A stretch of 64,000 nucleotides of DNA, taken from the NCBI GenBank assembly GCA_037355855.1, contig CM074764.1, forward strand, positions 3,658,001-3,722,000, in the 5' to 3' direction. Source of the stretch: Pseudo-nitzschia pungens. Lineage: Eukaryota; Bacillariophyta; Bacillariophyceae; Bacillariales; Bacillariaceae. The notes below the pieces were generated by a model, which had not been told where the DNA came from, searched no databases, and worked only from the letters and a program-made list of their open reading frames with translations. Of the stretch, positions 42,321 to 53,318 are shown piece by piece; position 1 is the stretch's first letter, and every line of letters starts with the position of its first letter. Both the position numbers and the translations under genes were made by a program.

Positions 42321-43424
42321 ATGATGATGAACGCCAGAATACAGCACCAGCAGCAACAGCAACAGCTCCACCACCAACAACAACAACCCTTGATTACTCG
42401 CTGCTCTCGCCGTCGGTCCAATAACAAAGGCAAAAGCAGAAGCAACACCTCCTCTCTCCTGGCACTGGTAACCGTCCTCGTGACCTGCGCCGTTGTGCTG
42501 CCGGGAGCGCACGGACATTCCCGGATCCCGCAAGAACACGAGTCCCCTTTTTCGAGCGGTGTCACCGCCTCTGCTGCATCTATCGCTGCTGCTGCTGCTG
42601 CGGACCAAGGCACCATTCTGGATCGACAGCAGCACCGGGGACGACTGGAAGAAACGGCGACCAGCACCAGCACCAGCACCAAGTCGTCCAAAAAGAGCAA
42701 GAGCCGGGGATCCAAGGCGTCCAAGAAGGGATCCAAGTCCGGGAAAGGCGATCCGGACGCCGACGACGACGCGGCGATGAGCAAGAGCTCCAAATCCGTC
42801 AAGAGCGAAAAAAGCTCCAAATCGGAAAAGAGTCCGAAATCGAAATCGAAATCGGACAAGAGTTCCAAGGGCTCCAAAAAGTCCGGGTCCGAGCCGCCGC
42901 CGCTCCCCGAAAAAGCGGAGCGGACCGCGGTCCCGCCCGGGGACGGAACCAGCGACGAGTCCCTGGTGGCGGCGTCCAACCCCCTGGCCAGAAACAAGGG
43001 CGACGGTTCGTCGTCTCCGTCGTCGTTGTCCTCCTCCTCATCCCTTCCCGAAAAGCCCTGGATCGCCTCGTGGACCGGAATTCTGTCGATCGGCGGTGCC
43101 CTCTTGGGGTTCTCGCTCCTGGTGCAACTGGTCCGCATGAAGCGGTCCGTCAAGACGCGCAAGTCGCGGAGCGCCGCCGCCAACGCGGTGGTGGCGAGCT
43201 ACAAGCCGGTGGGGAACGGGGAAACCGAGCTGACCACGATCGTCCTGGCGGACGACGACGACGACGACGACGAAATGGACGGCTACGATTACGACGAGTA
43301 CGAGTACGAGATCGACGAGCTGGAGGGCGAGTACGGAACCACCTCAACCGCAACCACTACCTCGGCGGCGGCGGTTGCGGCGGCCGGTGCGGCGTCTGCC
43401 GCCGGTGGCTCGCGGGCGCAATAG
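42321..43424 (+). CDS. Lys/Ser-rich secreted membrane protein, silaffin- or SAP-like, 367 aa
   Basis: Type I membrane layout. Residues 1-44 are Gln/His- and then Arg-rich. A hydrophobic signal core lies at 45-63, with a likely cleavage after AHG (about 65). The lumenal part has a Lys/Ser domain at 121-189 made of KxxK and KSxKS patterns (for example KSSKKSKSRGSK, KSEKSSKSEK), a pattern known from silaffins, whose lysines and serines are modified and promote silica formation. One membrane helix at 253-271 (ILSIGGALLGFSLLVQLV) is followed by a basic stop-transfer (RMKRSVKTRKSR). The cytosolic tail has a run of Asp, then Tyr/Asp/Glu repeats (DYDEYEYEIDE, about 311-338), and ends Ala-rich. Signal peptide, Lys/Ser lumenal domain, single membrane helix and short tail match what I recall of diatom silicalemma-associated proteins. 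This is architecture only; I have not aligned it. Low-complexity Lys/Ser sequence can also occur elsewhere. Confidence 0.7.
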   Translation: MMMNARIQHQQQQQQLHHQQQQPLITRCSRRRSNNKGKSRSNTSSLLALVTVLVTCAVVLPGAHGHSRIPQEHESPFSSGVTASAASIAAAAAADQGTILDRQQHRGRLEETATSTSTSTKSSKKSKSRGSKASKKGSKSGKGDPDADDDAAMSKSSKSVKSEKSSKSEKSPKSKSKSDKSSKGSKKSGSEPPPLPEKAERTAVPPGDGTSDESLVAASNPLARNKGDGSSSPSSLSSSSSLPEKPWIASWTGILSIGGALLGFSLLVQLVRMKRSVKTRKSRSAAANAVVASYKPVGNGETELTTIVLADDDDDDDEMDGYDYDEYEYEIDELEGEYGTTSTATTTSAAAVAAAGAASAAGGSRAQ

Positions 43425-43927
43425 AGACAGCACCACCAACGATCGACTGCACCGCCACTGCCACTACTACTACGAGTACGGGTACTACTTGTTGTTCTGC
43501 TCTAGGAGTAATAGAATGTTCGGTACTACGAATCCACTCATTGCTAGTAAGATTACTACTACTACTACTACTAGTACTACTACTAATAACTCCAACACTC
43601 ATTCTTGTACTAGTACCATTACCAATAGTACCAGTAGCGTGTCGTGTCGTGTCGTGTGATGTGGTGTCTTCTTGCGGTGTCGTTTGTTCTCTAGTAGTAG
43701 TAAGTACGAGTAGTACTAGCAGTGCCATAAAACTACTAGTACTAGTACTAGTAGTAGTACTACTACTAGCACGAATGTTGTGTTTTACACACAACTCCGA
43801 AACGACGTATCTACTACTAGTATTAGTAGACATGATGATGTTGTTATTCCTTATACCATCATGTTGTTGTCGTTCCAAATTTGCTTTATTAAACAATATT
43901 TCCTTCATTGCTGCAACGAAGTAGTTA
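43425..43927. other. Intergenic stretch with triplet microsatellites
   Basis: TAC/TAG triplet repeats at about 43545-43590 and 43690-43770, and CACGACACGACAC-type repeats near 43640-43660. No gene recognised. It includes the 3' UTR of the gene at 42321. Confidence 0.5.
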
Positions 43928-43998
43928 CTGCTTTGTTAGTTTAGTGGTAAAATATCTGCCTTCCAAGCAGATGTCCTGGGTTCGATTCCCAGACAAAG
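43928..43998 (+). tRNA. tRNA-Gly(UCC): tRNA-Gly (anticodon UCC)
   Basis: 71 bases with a complete cloverleaf: acceptor GCTTTGT paired with ACAAAGC, discriminator A, D-arm with GTTTAGTGGTAAAATATC, anticodon stem TCTGC/GCAGA around loop CTTCCAA (anticodon TCC), and T-arm CTGGG-TTCGATT-CCCAG. No encoded CCA. A TTTTT run at 43999-44003 follows directly and is a normal Pol III terminator. No intron. Confidence 0.96.
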
Positions 43999-44003
43999 CA
44001 TTT
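43999..44003 (+). terminator. Pol III terminator of tRNA-Gly
   Basis: Five T residues immediately after the discriminator base. Confidence 0.85.
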
Positions 44004-44187
44004 TTGCATGATTTCCCCGCCGCGATGCAGGAGCAAGGTTACTACAGATTTCCTATCCGCTGTCTCCGGGTTTCAGTAGAAGTTAGTACTCGGGGACGTA
44101 GAACCGGGGGACAGCTGATGAAATTTTGTAGTAAACCTTACTAGAAGCAAGGAAGAGAGAGCGATTAGTTTGAACACAATGGAGCCG

Positions 44188-44421
44188 TGTTGAGAATCAA
44201 ATGGGTCGGACCGTCTGTCATGAACCCTTCATACGAAACAAATAATGAAAATAGTAATGTGGTAAAGGAACCACTAACATTAACAAGAAGGTAAAGTGTG
44301 ATGCCCAACACAGCACATGCTTACACTTTGAAAATTATCTAGTTTATGGAGTTTATCCAATTTTCTTCTTGAGACTGGACAATAGTGTTGTTTTATTGGC
44401 ACACCGTTTGTTCCTTCAACA
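44188..44421 (+). repeat. 5' LTR of copia A
   Basis: 234 bp, TGTTGAG to TTCAACA. Preceded by the target duplication AGCCG. Confidence 0.96.
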
Positions 44422-44437
44422 TGATTTTCGAAGTGCG

Positions 44438-45656
44438 CTAGTAGCAAAAGTCAACCATCTCTACATTAGGATTGTTGCCAGCAGAACTCTTCCCAAGGAA
44501 AGCGAACTGTTGCAGAACACGATCAAGGTCGTGAAGTCCATGATGGACGATTCGAAATCCCCAAAGTGGGAAAACGCAAACTGGAACCAGAACTGAACTA
44601 ACAAACAACAAGGGTAACAATGTATCACAACAAAGCCAAGGCGACAAAGGCAAATCTAGCCAAAATAACAAACGAAAAGGTGACGGCAAACAGAAATTCA
44701 CCGGAGACAACCAGCAAGGAGAAATGAAAGGTAATGTAATGAAAGGAACATCAACAGCACAGGACTACAAGTTGTTCAAACGACGACTACAAACAATGGG
44801 TGGATCCAAGTACGTACCTGAAGTGGGCCTCTCAATTAAACACATAAAAGTATACAATCGAATAAGCTTTGCACCGAGCCCAATCGACGAAAGCGAATGG
44901 ATGGACACGGTGAAAACAGAGGATGGGAGCAAAGAAGTGAAAGAAAACCCCCTCAAGAAAGCAATGTCAGAACAGATGTATGCGGAAGACATTAAACAGA
45001 AAGTGAAAGAATTCAGCATTTACCAACAAGACACGAAGAAAATTTACAGTGTGGCTTTCGGACAAATCGATGATGAGATGATGGACAAGCTTGAAAGCCA
45101 CGATGACTGGAAGACGGTCGACTCAAAACAGTGCATTGTTGGTTTACTTACCATCCTTCGAGAAATCTGCTACCGAGGAAGCAAAACCAAGGTACATGGT
45201 GAAACAAACCTAATCAGGGCACTGCGCAAACTCATCTGCACAAGACAGTGATCCACAAATATAACAGAATATGCTAAATCAGTGACCGAGGCATATGAAG
45301 TAGTGAAATCACTAGGAGGAACCATTGTCGTGAAAGGATTTGCCATACCACAAATCGAATGTGGTGATATTACCGTTGGTGACACGACCCTCGGATCATA
45401 CACAGACTACCTCAAACTCGACGATACCCAACGGAAAGAAGCAGACGGGCTAATTGAACAATCCCTCTTGGCCACGCTCATGATCGAAGGATGTGACGAG
45501 GACACAAGTACCCTCAAAGAAACTTTGGCCAACCAATACAAACTCAGATTCAATCACTACCCTCGAACCGTAACACGGGCAATCGACATGTTACAACAAT
45601 TCAATGGCTCACGGAAATCACCCTGAGGAAAAGGGAAAGGCAGCGCACGAACGTCT
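44438..45656 (+). pseudogene. Copia A gag, decayed
   Basis: The frame at 44438-44596 gives 50 residues, then shifts. The next frame runs from about 44595 to 45251 (KLFKRRLQTMGG, Lys/Glu-rich), stops at TGA, and resumes at 45282-45626 (TEAYEVVKSLGG, then LANQYKLRFNHYPRTVTRAID). By position and charge this is gag. I see no CCHC knuckle. At least two stops or frameshifts break it. Confidence 0.6.
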
Positions 45657-45839
45657 CAGAACGGAAACCAAGTCAAACCCGATGGGGCAGAATCAACCAC
45701 CTTTGTCACCAAAGGCGCACCATCAACCACACCATCTGAACCAACTAGTACTGCTAACGCCGCAACTACCACAGACACAACCACATCCAACGACAACAAC
45801 AAATCAAGCGCCAACGACAATGATAAAACACGACCAAAG

Positions 45840-47690
45840 AAACTTACAAGTCGTCAGCTCCTCATGGTGGCAGCTGATAATGATGAAGATTTCGGGGATA
45901 CCTACTATTCCTTTTTTCAACTCGGCGTTGTCAATACTATGAATAACACCAACAGCGCTGGAACCAGCACCACTCCCCATTCAATCAACGATAACCAGTA
46001 CACGTCCACGATCCCGCCTACCGTGTACCACCCAACGGACAAATTGCACGTCTTAGATGCGCCAACCGCTGACTTGGGCACGAATGCCAGCACTTCCTCC
46101 GCCTCAACCAACGACTCCACATATGCCTGGGGCACCGGCCAGGCCCCGCGCCTCATTCCTCGCCACCAATGCGATATTGACAGTCTTTCAACAGCTTCGT
46201 CCACTGACTCCACGGCTCCCCCTTGCAGAACATCTCGAACGGCCACCGACCCGTTTCTTTCCATCCCAACTACCATCTCTGTGCCAACGCGTCAGACCAC
46301 CACCGACGACCCTATTGTCGGCCCTTCCTCCTCCCTTCTCATGAAAACTGCAGGAGTGAACTACATGGACGACACTTGCGTGGACACCCAAGTCCCCATA
46401 CTAATTTCCAGTTCCCATAATCAGCGGAATGCCAGCAATCCAACACCACACCACTTGAATTCAAGTCCACAAACCTCCAGGAGAGCGACCATGGCGCACA
46501 CCAACAATGGAACCCACACAAACTACAGGAGTGGAGCACACCACATAGGCAAGGAAGGTCCGGTAAGCACATCATATCACTACAGCAAGTCTATTGAAGT
46601 ACTGTTTACTCAGAACGTCGATCGTGGTGGAGTAAACCCCAACTGGATTCTCCTCGACAGTGAATCCTCTGTACACTTAATCTGCAACCGAAAAATGGTC
46701 CGAAATATTCGGACGGCCAGCGGAAAGCACAACACCATGACCATCCACTGCAACTCTGGAACGGCGACCACAAACCAGATTGCCAACCTCCCACCAGGTT
46801 TTGGTCAAGTGTGGTTTTACGAAGATGGCATCGCTAACGTACTCTCACTTGCTCTAGTTACAGACCGTTTCAGGTAACTATGGACAGCAAGATCGACAAT
46901 GCTCTACATGTCCACAAACTAAACGATGAGACACATTGATTTGGTCGGTCCCCATGCAACCTATACTACTGCAACATGACACAAGAGACCAGCGTGCTAC
47001 TGACGATCACAACAGTTGAAGGACAGAAGAAACTCTATTCTGACCTGGACTGTTGATGAGCCAAGAAAGCCCGACAGCTACAAGAACAACTCTGGCTACC
47101 CAACACAAACAGCCTCATCAAAATGATCAACAACAACCTAATCAAGAACTGCACTGTGACACGCCGCGATGTCCAAATCATGAAGGATATCTATGGAGAA
47201 CACACCGGTGTGATCAAAGGTCAAAAAGTTCAGACACAACCAAGCCATGTACGCAAGGACATCACACCTGTACCTGAACAAATATTGAGTACCTACAGTA
47301 ATGTGACAATGTGCGTAGACATCATGTGGGTAAGTGGCATAACATTCTTCCACAGTATCTCATGTCATCTGCGAGTGAGATCAGTACGAGCAATTGGGGA
47401 CACCAAGAAACCGACCATCCTATCTTGCATCCAAACACTAGGGGGGCAATATGCCAGCAGGGGCTTTTCAATCGTCAAAGTCCGCAGGGATAACGCCTTC
47501 GAATGTGTGCGGGAGGATCTCCTACAACTCACGCCACCGATACGCCTCAACTGGTGTGTAGCGGCGCAAGGACATGAACCGACCGTTGAACGAAGTATCA
47601 GGACCGTTAAAGAGAGTGTTCGAGCGATGATGAACAGCCTGCTGGTGAACAAGATGCCTCGCCAATTAATCATCGAAATGGTGTAGGCAG
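45840..47690 (+). pseudogene. Copia A protease and integrase, decayed
   Basis: The 337-codon frame 45864-46877 starts with QLLMVAADNDEDFGDTYYSF and ends with a protease-like segment (WILLDSESSVHLICN). The usual D-S/T-G appears as DSE, a form I recall as variable in diatom copia elements. Pre-integrase sequence (46878-47120) has stops. The integrase frame 47123-47686 shows D in CVDIMWV, D in VRRDNAFEC and E in PTVERSIRTVKE. An in-frame TAG follows at 47684. Confidence 0.75.
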
Positions 47691-48373
47691 CAATCTACTG
47701 GCTCAACTGCAGGACTACCAGTGTGTCGAAAACCATCATGGCACGAGAGCTTATAACCGGGACAGTACTGGATGCAGGTACCATGGGGTTCCAGTTCCTC
47801 GAGAGCATACAGGCTCACCACGGTGACACAGACAACAGCATAAACGCATGGACCACTGATGCAGTCTATCTACGACCGACAGGAGATATCACTTGGGGCT
47901 TCTGGGCATTCAACATTGATACCGGGAAGAGGGTCCGCTGCCAATTTGCGACGGCAACCCCAATGACCAGTTCAGTGATTGATAAAATTGAGCAATTGGC
48001 AGAACAGGAGGGTATACCAAATGGCATGCTAATTAGCACAGGTACCACAACCATTCACACTCTGGAGGAGGACGCGAACCTAGATGATGATGACGCAAGT
48101 GACGACGATTACAAGGACACTGCATCGGATGACGAGTCAGAATTATCCGGGCTGATTGATGAGGAACAAGCGTTAATTGAGTTTGATGACAAGATAGCCA
48201 CCGAATCCACACCCGACGATGATGTGGTACACTCCAACACAGGAGACGTCACAGAAGGAGACGATAACGAGAACGATTCAGCTGATGAAGCCAGTGATGG
48301 CGAGGCCGAATCTGCAAACAACGATGACGCGTCGACCACAAGTAACGACGAAGCAATCGGAAATCGAATCTGA
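47690..48373 (+). pseudogene. Copia A integrase C-terminal and acidic linker region
   Basis: A 216-codon frame from 47723: integrase C-terminal sequence (MGFQFLESIQAHHG, FNIDTGKRVRCQFATATPM), then IPNGMLISTGTTTIHTLEE, then a long Asp/Glu-rich linker. It ends at a TGA before the RT frame. The matching part of element B is at 53280-53730. Confidence 0.7.
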
Positions 48374-48412
48374 AGCAAGTTCAAACCAATCGCACATTGC
48401 CTAAGAACTACT

Positions 48413-49346
48413 GTGCGGCGCACTCATAATAAATACAACTCTTACGAGGGGTTCACCAGCACAAGTCGCAGCCGTTTGTTTGTGACAGCAGGATACACCA
48501 AAGCAGTGGAGAAGATCAGCAATGACCACGAGCGAGTGATGCTAGTGGCCGCCGCAATCGAGAACTACAACAATCTAGACGCTAGCCAAGTGACCAAGCA
48601 GTATGGCGTCAAGCAGGGCCTCAAAATCTTTGGCGAAGAAGGGGTAAACGCTGTGCTGAAAGAACTGCAACAATTCCATGACCACAAGGTGGGATCAGTG
48701 GTCAATGCATCGGCACTGACCAAAGAGCAGGTACAGCAAGCCCTTCCTTATTTGATGTTCCTCAAACGGAAACGAGAGGGCAAGGTAAAAGGGAGAGGCT
48801 GCGCTGATGGTAGGAAACAACGGGATTTCATTGCCAAAGAAGATGCCGCCTCACCAATTGTGTCATTGTACGCGCTTATGTTATCGTGTGTGATTGATGC
48901 CATCAAAGGGAGAGATGTGGCAACTGTGGACATTCCCAGAGCCTTTTTACAGACTGACATGCCAGAGGAGAGGATGTGTTTATACGACTAGACGGAACCA
49001 TGGCTGAGCTACTCTGCAGAATCGATCCGAAGATGTACTATCGGCCACAGCTTGTTGACCGGAATGGAAAGAAGATGCTGTATGCGAAGGCAGAGAAGGC
49101 AATCTATGGGACAATGAGGGCTGCAATCCTATTCTGGGAGAACCTGTCTGGTACACTCAAGGAGTGGGGGTTTGAATGGAACCCATATGACGCCTGTACA
49201 ATGAACAAGATGATCAATGGCAAGCAATGCACCATAGTATGGCATGTGGATGATTTGAAGATCTCGCACCAAGATGCTGAAGTGGTCAGCAACGTGATTA
49301 AAGACCTAAACGCCTTGTATGGTAAGATCTCCCCACAAACCGAAAC
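48413..49346 (+). pseudogene. Copia A reverse transcriptase, 5' part
   Basis: Two overlapping frames (48413-48991 and 48976-49401) carry RT sequence: VAAAIENYNNLDASQVTKQYG, VATVDIPRAFLQTD (first catalytic Asp), and IVWHVDDLKISH (VDD box). A frameshift near 48965-48980 separates them. The coding sequence is cut at 49347-49354 by R5 and resumes after 50838 with KIHDYVGM-type sequence. Confidence 0.85.
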
Positions 49347-49493
49347 CCGCGGATATGAAGATATCCAGGGTGCTATGATCTGTGCTAAGGCTCCTGTGTA
49401 GAAGGGCTACTGGGACTACAGACAGCAACATCCAGTAGCTGACTAACAGGTGCTGAGCTGAGTGCTGAGCTGTGTGCTAATTGGTAGCATACA

Positions 49494-49566
49494 GGCTTAG
49501 CAGCAGGCTTAGCAACAGGCTTAGCAACAGGCTTAGCAACAGGCTTAGCAACAGGCTTAGCAACAG
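49494..49566. repeat. GGCTTAGCAACA array in R5
   Basis: Six 12-base units, as in R1. Confidence 0.9.
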
Positions 49567-49599
49567 ACCTATCCTGCTTAGTATGGATGCTAGCAGAAG

Positions 49600-49647
49600 T
49601 TACTCGGGGTACGTACGATTTGTACCAATCGTACGTACCCCGAGTAA
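49600..49647. other. Perfect 21-bp hairpin inside R5
   Basis: The arms 49600-49620 and 49627-49647 are exact reverse complements with a 6-base loop TGTACC. Degraded versions occur at the same place in R1 (about 14985-15040) and R6 (about 54510-54565). Confidence 0.9.
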
Positions 49648-49967
49648 AGCACCTGTTATGGTGTAGCTAAATGCTACAGGGTTAGGGTTGCTAATGCTAC
49701 GAGATACTGAAAGATGCTAACCTACCATGATACCATGCTAAGATACTATGCTACCGCCGGGGTCGGGTCATTGGTGTATAATGTGTACCATGACCGGATA
49801 CCCGGCCCAAACAGTTATCCAACGAGCTAGCATAAGTGAGCTAGCACACGATTCAGTCTAATTAATCCGATACGCTTCCCGTAGAATACAGTACTGGAGC
49901 TACAGGGCTCTATTATCTACGAAGTACGAGTTATTGAAGCGCTGTCACGATACAGAGCTGAGCTGTC

Positions 49968-50570
49968 GTCTAGTCGCGGCCTCAAAATCTACTGTTCAAC
50001 AGTAGATTTTGACCACCAAATTTTTGAAGTCCTATTAGTCAAATAACAGTTTTTTACTGATCTGATGATTCCTATTGGTTAATCGGATCTAACCTTCACG
50101 AACATACCGTCGTCAATTTGTCTGGAACGAGAACACATACCAATTTGAGAAAGATGAGAAGACAGTGTGTCGGTGATGGTTCTTTCCGAAAGAAAAACCG
50201 AGAATCGATACACAAAAAAATTGAATCAAACTAGTCATTACTAGTAAATGCACGAGTGGTCAAAATCGAAAAAAATTGAATCAAACTAGTCATTACTAGT
50301 AAATGCACGAGTGGTCAAAATCGGCGGATATGCGCAGATTTTTTTTTTAGGTCTCCAAAGTAATGCTTACTTCAATGGCTATTTGCAACAACAAGAGTAA
50401 CTCTGAAGTATATAGAATCATATACCTATGGAAAGAGGAGAGTAAGAGCTTTCTAATGAGCCATTACTTGTTGCTATTGGAGCTATACTTTAGAAGTTAG
50501 TATTACTGAATATTGCAACAACAAAAAATTGGCGCATATCCGCCGATTTTGACCACCGCCGCGACTAGAC
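49968..50570. mobile_element. 603-bp inverted-repeat element (MITE-like) nested in R5
   Basis: Terminal inverted repeats GTCTAGTCGCGGC and GCCGCGACTAGAC. R1 and R6 lack the insert at this place. Inside are a perfect hairpin at 49983-50011 (12-base arms ending AAAATCTACTG), a 46-base direct repeat (50223 and 50279), and a second inverted pair AAAATCGGCGGATATGCGC (50319 and 50532). There is no coding capacity. I could not find a target duplication. Confidence 0.8.
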
Positions 50571-50838
50571 AATATTCACTCTTTCCTTTATACTCTAAAT
50601 TAAACACCTATCATGCCCTCCCCTTTCGATCGATTCTGATGTACCTCTAGGGAAGTACCTTGTAGTAACTAAGTGTATGCAATAAGACCTGAACAGTGCC
50701 CACTGTAGACTCACGATTTGCCAGGACTTTATGTATTATAATTATTAAGGCTTTCCCCTATTTTTCAGTACGAGACGATTTATCTACAAGTCGATTAGAT
50801 CCCCGAAGATTGCTGACGAGCAATATCAACGCACGGAA

Positions 50839-51839
50839 AGATCCACGACTATGTTGGGATGATAATTGACTACTCTGAGAATGGTGTAGTTAAGTTCCTC
50901 AGCATGTTTGACTACCTGGAGGAGATCCTGCAAAACCTCCCAAAAGACCTCGATGGATGTGAGGCAGTCACACTGGCAGCAGACCATCTATTCAAGGTGA
51001 ACGAGACATGCAAGAAGCTAGAAGAGGAGAATGCAATCATCTTCCACCACTATGTTGCCAAGTTACTATTCATGGCAAAGCGCACAAGACCAGATATACA
51101 AACCGCCATTGCCTTTTTGTGTACAAGAACCAAGTCACCGGATACGGATGACTGGAAGAAACTGAAAAGAGTGTTGTCCTACTTAAAAGAAACTCCATTT
51201 CTACCCCTCGTTCTGGGTTGGGATGAAACCGGTAACATCTACTGGCATGTTGACGCAGCATTTGCTGTCCACAAAGATATGCGGAGCCATACAGGTGGTT
51301 TCATGACCTTTGGTCGTGGTGGGGCAATTGCAATATCAACAAAGCAAAAGTTGAACACCAGAAGCTCAACGGAAGCAGAAATCGTTGGTGTTGACAATAC
51401 TATGTCATTCATATGCTGGGCAAGATATTTCCTGATGGCCCAAGGACAACACATGACCGACAATGTGGATGATGGATCCAAACCACAAATCGATGGCAAC
51501 ACAAACATACTGTATCAAGACAACACGAGTTCAATTCGACTGGAGAAGAATGGTCAAGCAAGTAGTGGAAAACAAACAAAGCACATCAATATCAGATATT
51601 TCTTTGTAACTGATCGAGTGCAAAAGGGAGAAGTGACCATCGAGTACATGCCAACAGACCAGATGATCGCAGACTACTTCACCAAACCACTACAGGGATC
51701 ATTGTTTCGGAAGTTTAGAAACACCATTTTAGGTATCTCTGAACAAGAATATAACGAATACAAGAAGGCCTACTACAAGGCCAAGACCAACCGGTCCCAC
51801 CAAGACAACATTGCAGATAATACCAAAGTAGTCACCTGA
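50839..51839 (+). pseudogene. Copia A RT 3' part and RNase H
   Basis: Resumes after R5 and is open from 50859 to the TGA at 51837: MFDYLEEILQNL, AKLLFMAKRTRPD, then RNase H with YWHVDAAFAVH, STEAEIVG, ILYQDNTSSIRL, and the copia tail DQMIADYFTKPLQGSLFRKF. This portion itself has no stops. The 3' LTR starts 20 bases after the stop. Confidence 0.9.
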
Positions 51840-51858
51840 AACCAATGTCGCAGGAGTG

Positions 51859-51969
51859 TGTTGAGAATCAAATGGGTCGGACTGTCTGTCATGAACCCAT
51901 CATACGAAACAAATAATGAAAATAGTAATGTGGTAAAGGAACCACTAACGTTAACAAGAAGGTAAAGTG
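51859..51969 (+). repeat. 3' LTR of copia A, left part
   Basis: First 111 bases of the LTR, ending in AAGTG. Element B follows directly. Confidence 0.95.
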
Positions 51970-52209
51970 TGTTGAGAATCATACGAGACAAACGGTCTGT
52001 CATACACACGTGTCACAAAATATTAGAATATTAGTAACGTGGTAAATTGAAGTAAATCGGACCACAACAATAACAAAAGGCTAAGACATGATGTCCAACA
52101 GAGCACATGCTTACACTTTGAAAATTATCTAGTTTATGAAGTTATCCAATTTTTTTCTTGAGACTGGACATGTGGGTGCTTTATTGGCACAAGGCTTGTT
52201 CCTTCAACA
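51970..52209 (+). repeat. 5' LTR of copia B
   Basis: 240 bp. It differs from the 3' LTR at about ten positions and one TAG triplet by eye. Confidence 0.95.
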
Positions 52210-52229
52210 TAATTTTCAAAGCGTAAGCT

Positions 52230-52703
52230 GTATGTCAGAGGTGTGTTGGCGGCGGGTGTGTGTCCGGTGGGCGAGTCATAATCAGCCACGGTGGTCACGC
52301 CGGGGTGGACGCGGGCCATGATATGTGGTTTAGAGGTATTTTCCCTGGAAGCTGTAGTGTTGCGCCGAGTACCCTCTGGGCTTGTAGTGCTCATTGTTTG
52401 GCTGGGTGTATTGTGGTGAACGATACCCAATTGGAAAAAAGAATGGTAGGTATCACCGAAGTCTTCGTCGTTTTCTGCCGCTACCATGAGGAGTTGTTTG
52501 CTGGTAAGTTGTTTAGTTACTGTTGGTTTAGTTTTGTTGTTGGGTGCAGATGGTGTGTTGGGCTTGTCATCAGGAGTTGTCGTGTTCTCGGTGAGGGGCG
52601 CCATGGTACCTTTCGTGACAAAAGTTGTGGACTCTTTGTCAGAGTCTTCCGGCTTTTGGGATTTGCCTGATGTCTTTCCTTTTCCACGTGACATAATTTT
52701 CAA
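52230..52703 (-). pseudogene. Inverted gag/protease fragment in copia B
   Basis: The minus-strand frame reads KQLLMVAAENDEDFGDTYHSF, the counterpart of QLLMVAADNDEDFGDTYYSF in element A at about 45855-45915, which is on the plus strand. A Thr/Ser/Pro-rich stretch surrounds it. Both edges of the inverted block carry the phrase ACATAATTTTCAAA in direct orientation (52207 and 52690), which may mark the rearrangement points. Confidence 0.8.
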
Positions 52704-52704
52704 A

Positions 52705-53312
52705 CCGACTTAATCGCTGATCTACCAGGGTTTGGCGAGGTGTGATTCTATGAAAAAGGAATTGCTAACGTATTGTCCCTGGCCCGAGTAATGGATCTCT
52801 TCCGCGTAACCATGGACAGCAAAATGGACAATGCACTTCCTCATGTACACAAACCAAAGAATGGTGAAACACGCAGATTTGGTAGGTCACCATGTAACCT
52901 ATACTACTGCGATATGACAAAAGAAACCAGTGTCCTGCTAGTAGCGATCACCACTGTTGAAGGGCAAAAGAAACTCTACTCGGATCTCGACTGCCGACGC
53001 GCTGAGAAAGCTCGGAAACTACAGGAGCAACTGTGGCTACCAAACACCAAGAGCCTAATCAAGATGATAGACAACAACCTAATCAAGAACTGTACAGTGA
53101 CAAGAAGGGACGTGCAAATTATGAAGGATATTTACGGAGAACATGGTGGGGTGATAAAAGGGCACAGAGTAAAGACACAACCGGCCCATGTGCGGGAGGA
53201 TATACCTCCAGTACCGAACAAGATCCTAAGCGTGTATGGGAATGTAACTCTATGCGTGGACATCATGTGGGTGAATGCAGTGATCCAGAAGATCGAAGAA
53301 CTGGCAAAGTGA
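52705..53312 (+). pseudogene. Copia B pre-integrase and truncated integrase
   Basis: Begins with PGFGEV, a TGA, then FYEKGIANVLSLARV. The 179-codon frame 52773-53312 matches element A through CDMTKETSVLLVAITTVEGQ to LCVDIMWV (first integrase Asp). It then jumps directly to VIQKIEELAK, which in A lies about 640 bp further on. The second Asp and the Glu of the integrase are therefore gone. Confidence 0.8.
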
Positions 53313-53318
53313 GACAAC

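Larger units (their letters stand above)
49355..50830 (+). mobile_element. Dispersed non-autonomous repeat, copy R5, inserted in copia A RT
   Basis: Starts ATGAAGATATCC and ends CAATATCAAC. The flanks CCGCGGAT (49347-49354) and GCACGGAA (50831-50838) are best read as a decayed 8-base duplication of CCGCGGAA. Removing the element and one flank restores the RT codons seen intact in element B. Carries a 603-bp insert (49968-50570). Net length about 870 bp. Confidence 0.88.

Noticed and set aside
42284..43183. 299-codon frame antisense to the Lys/Ser-rich gene
   Set aside because: Mirror of Ser/Lys- and Asp-rich codons on the other strand. It has no domain, whereas the plus strand has a coherent signal peptide and membrane helix.
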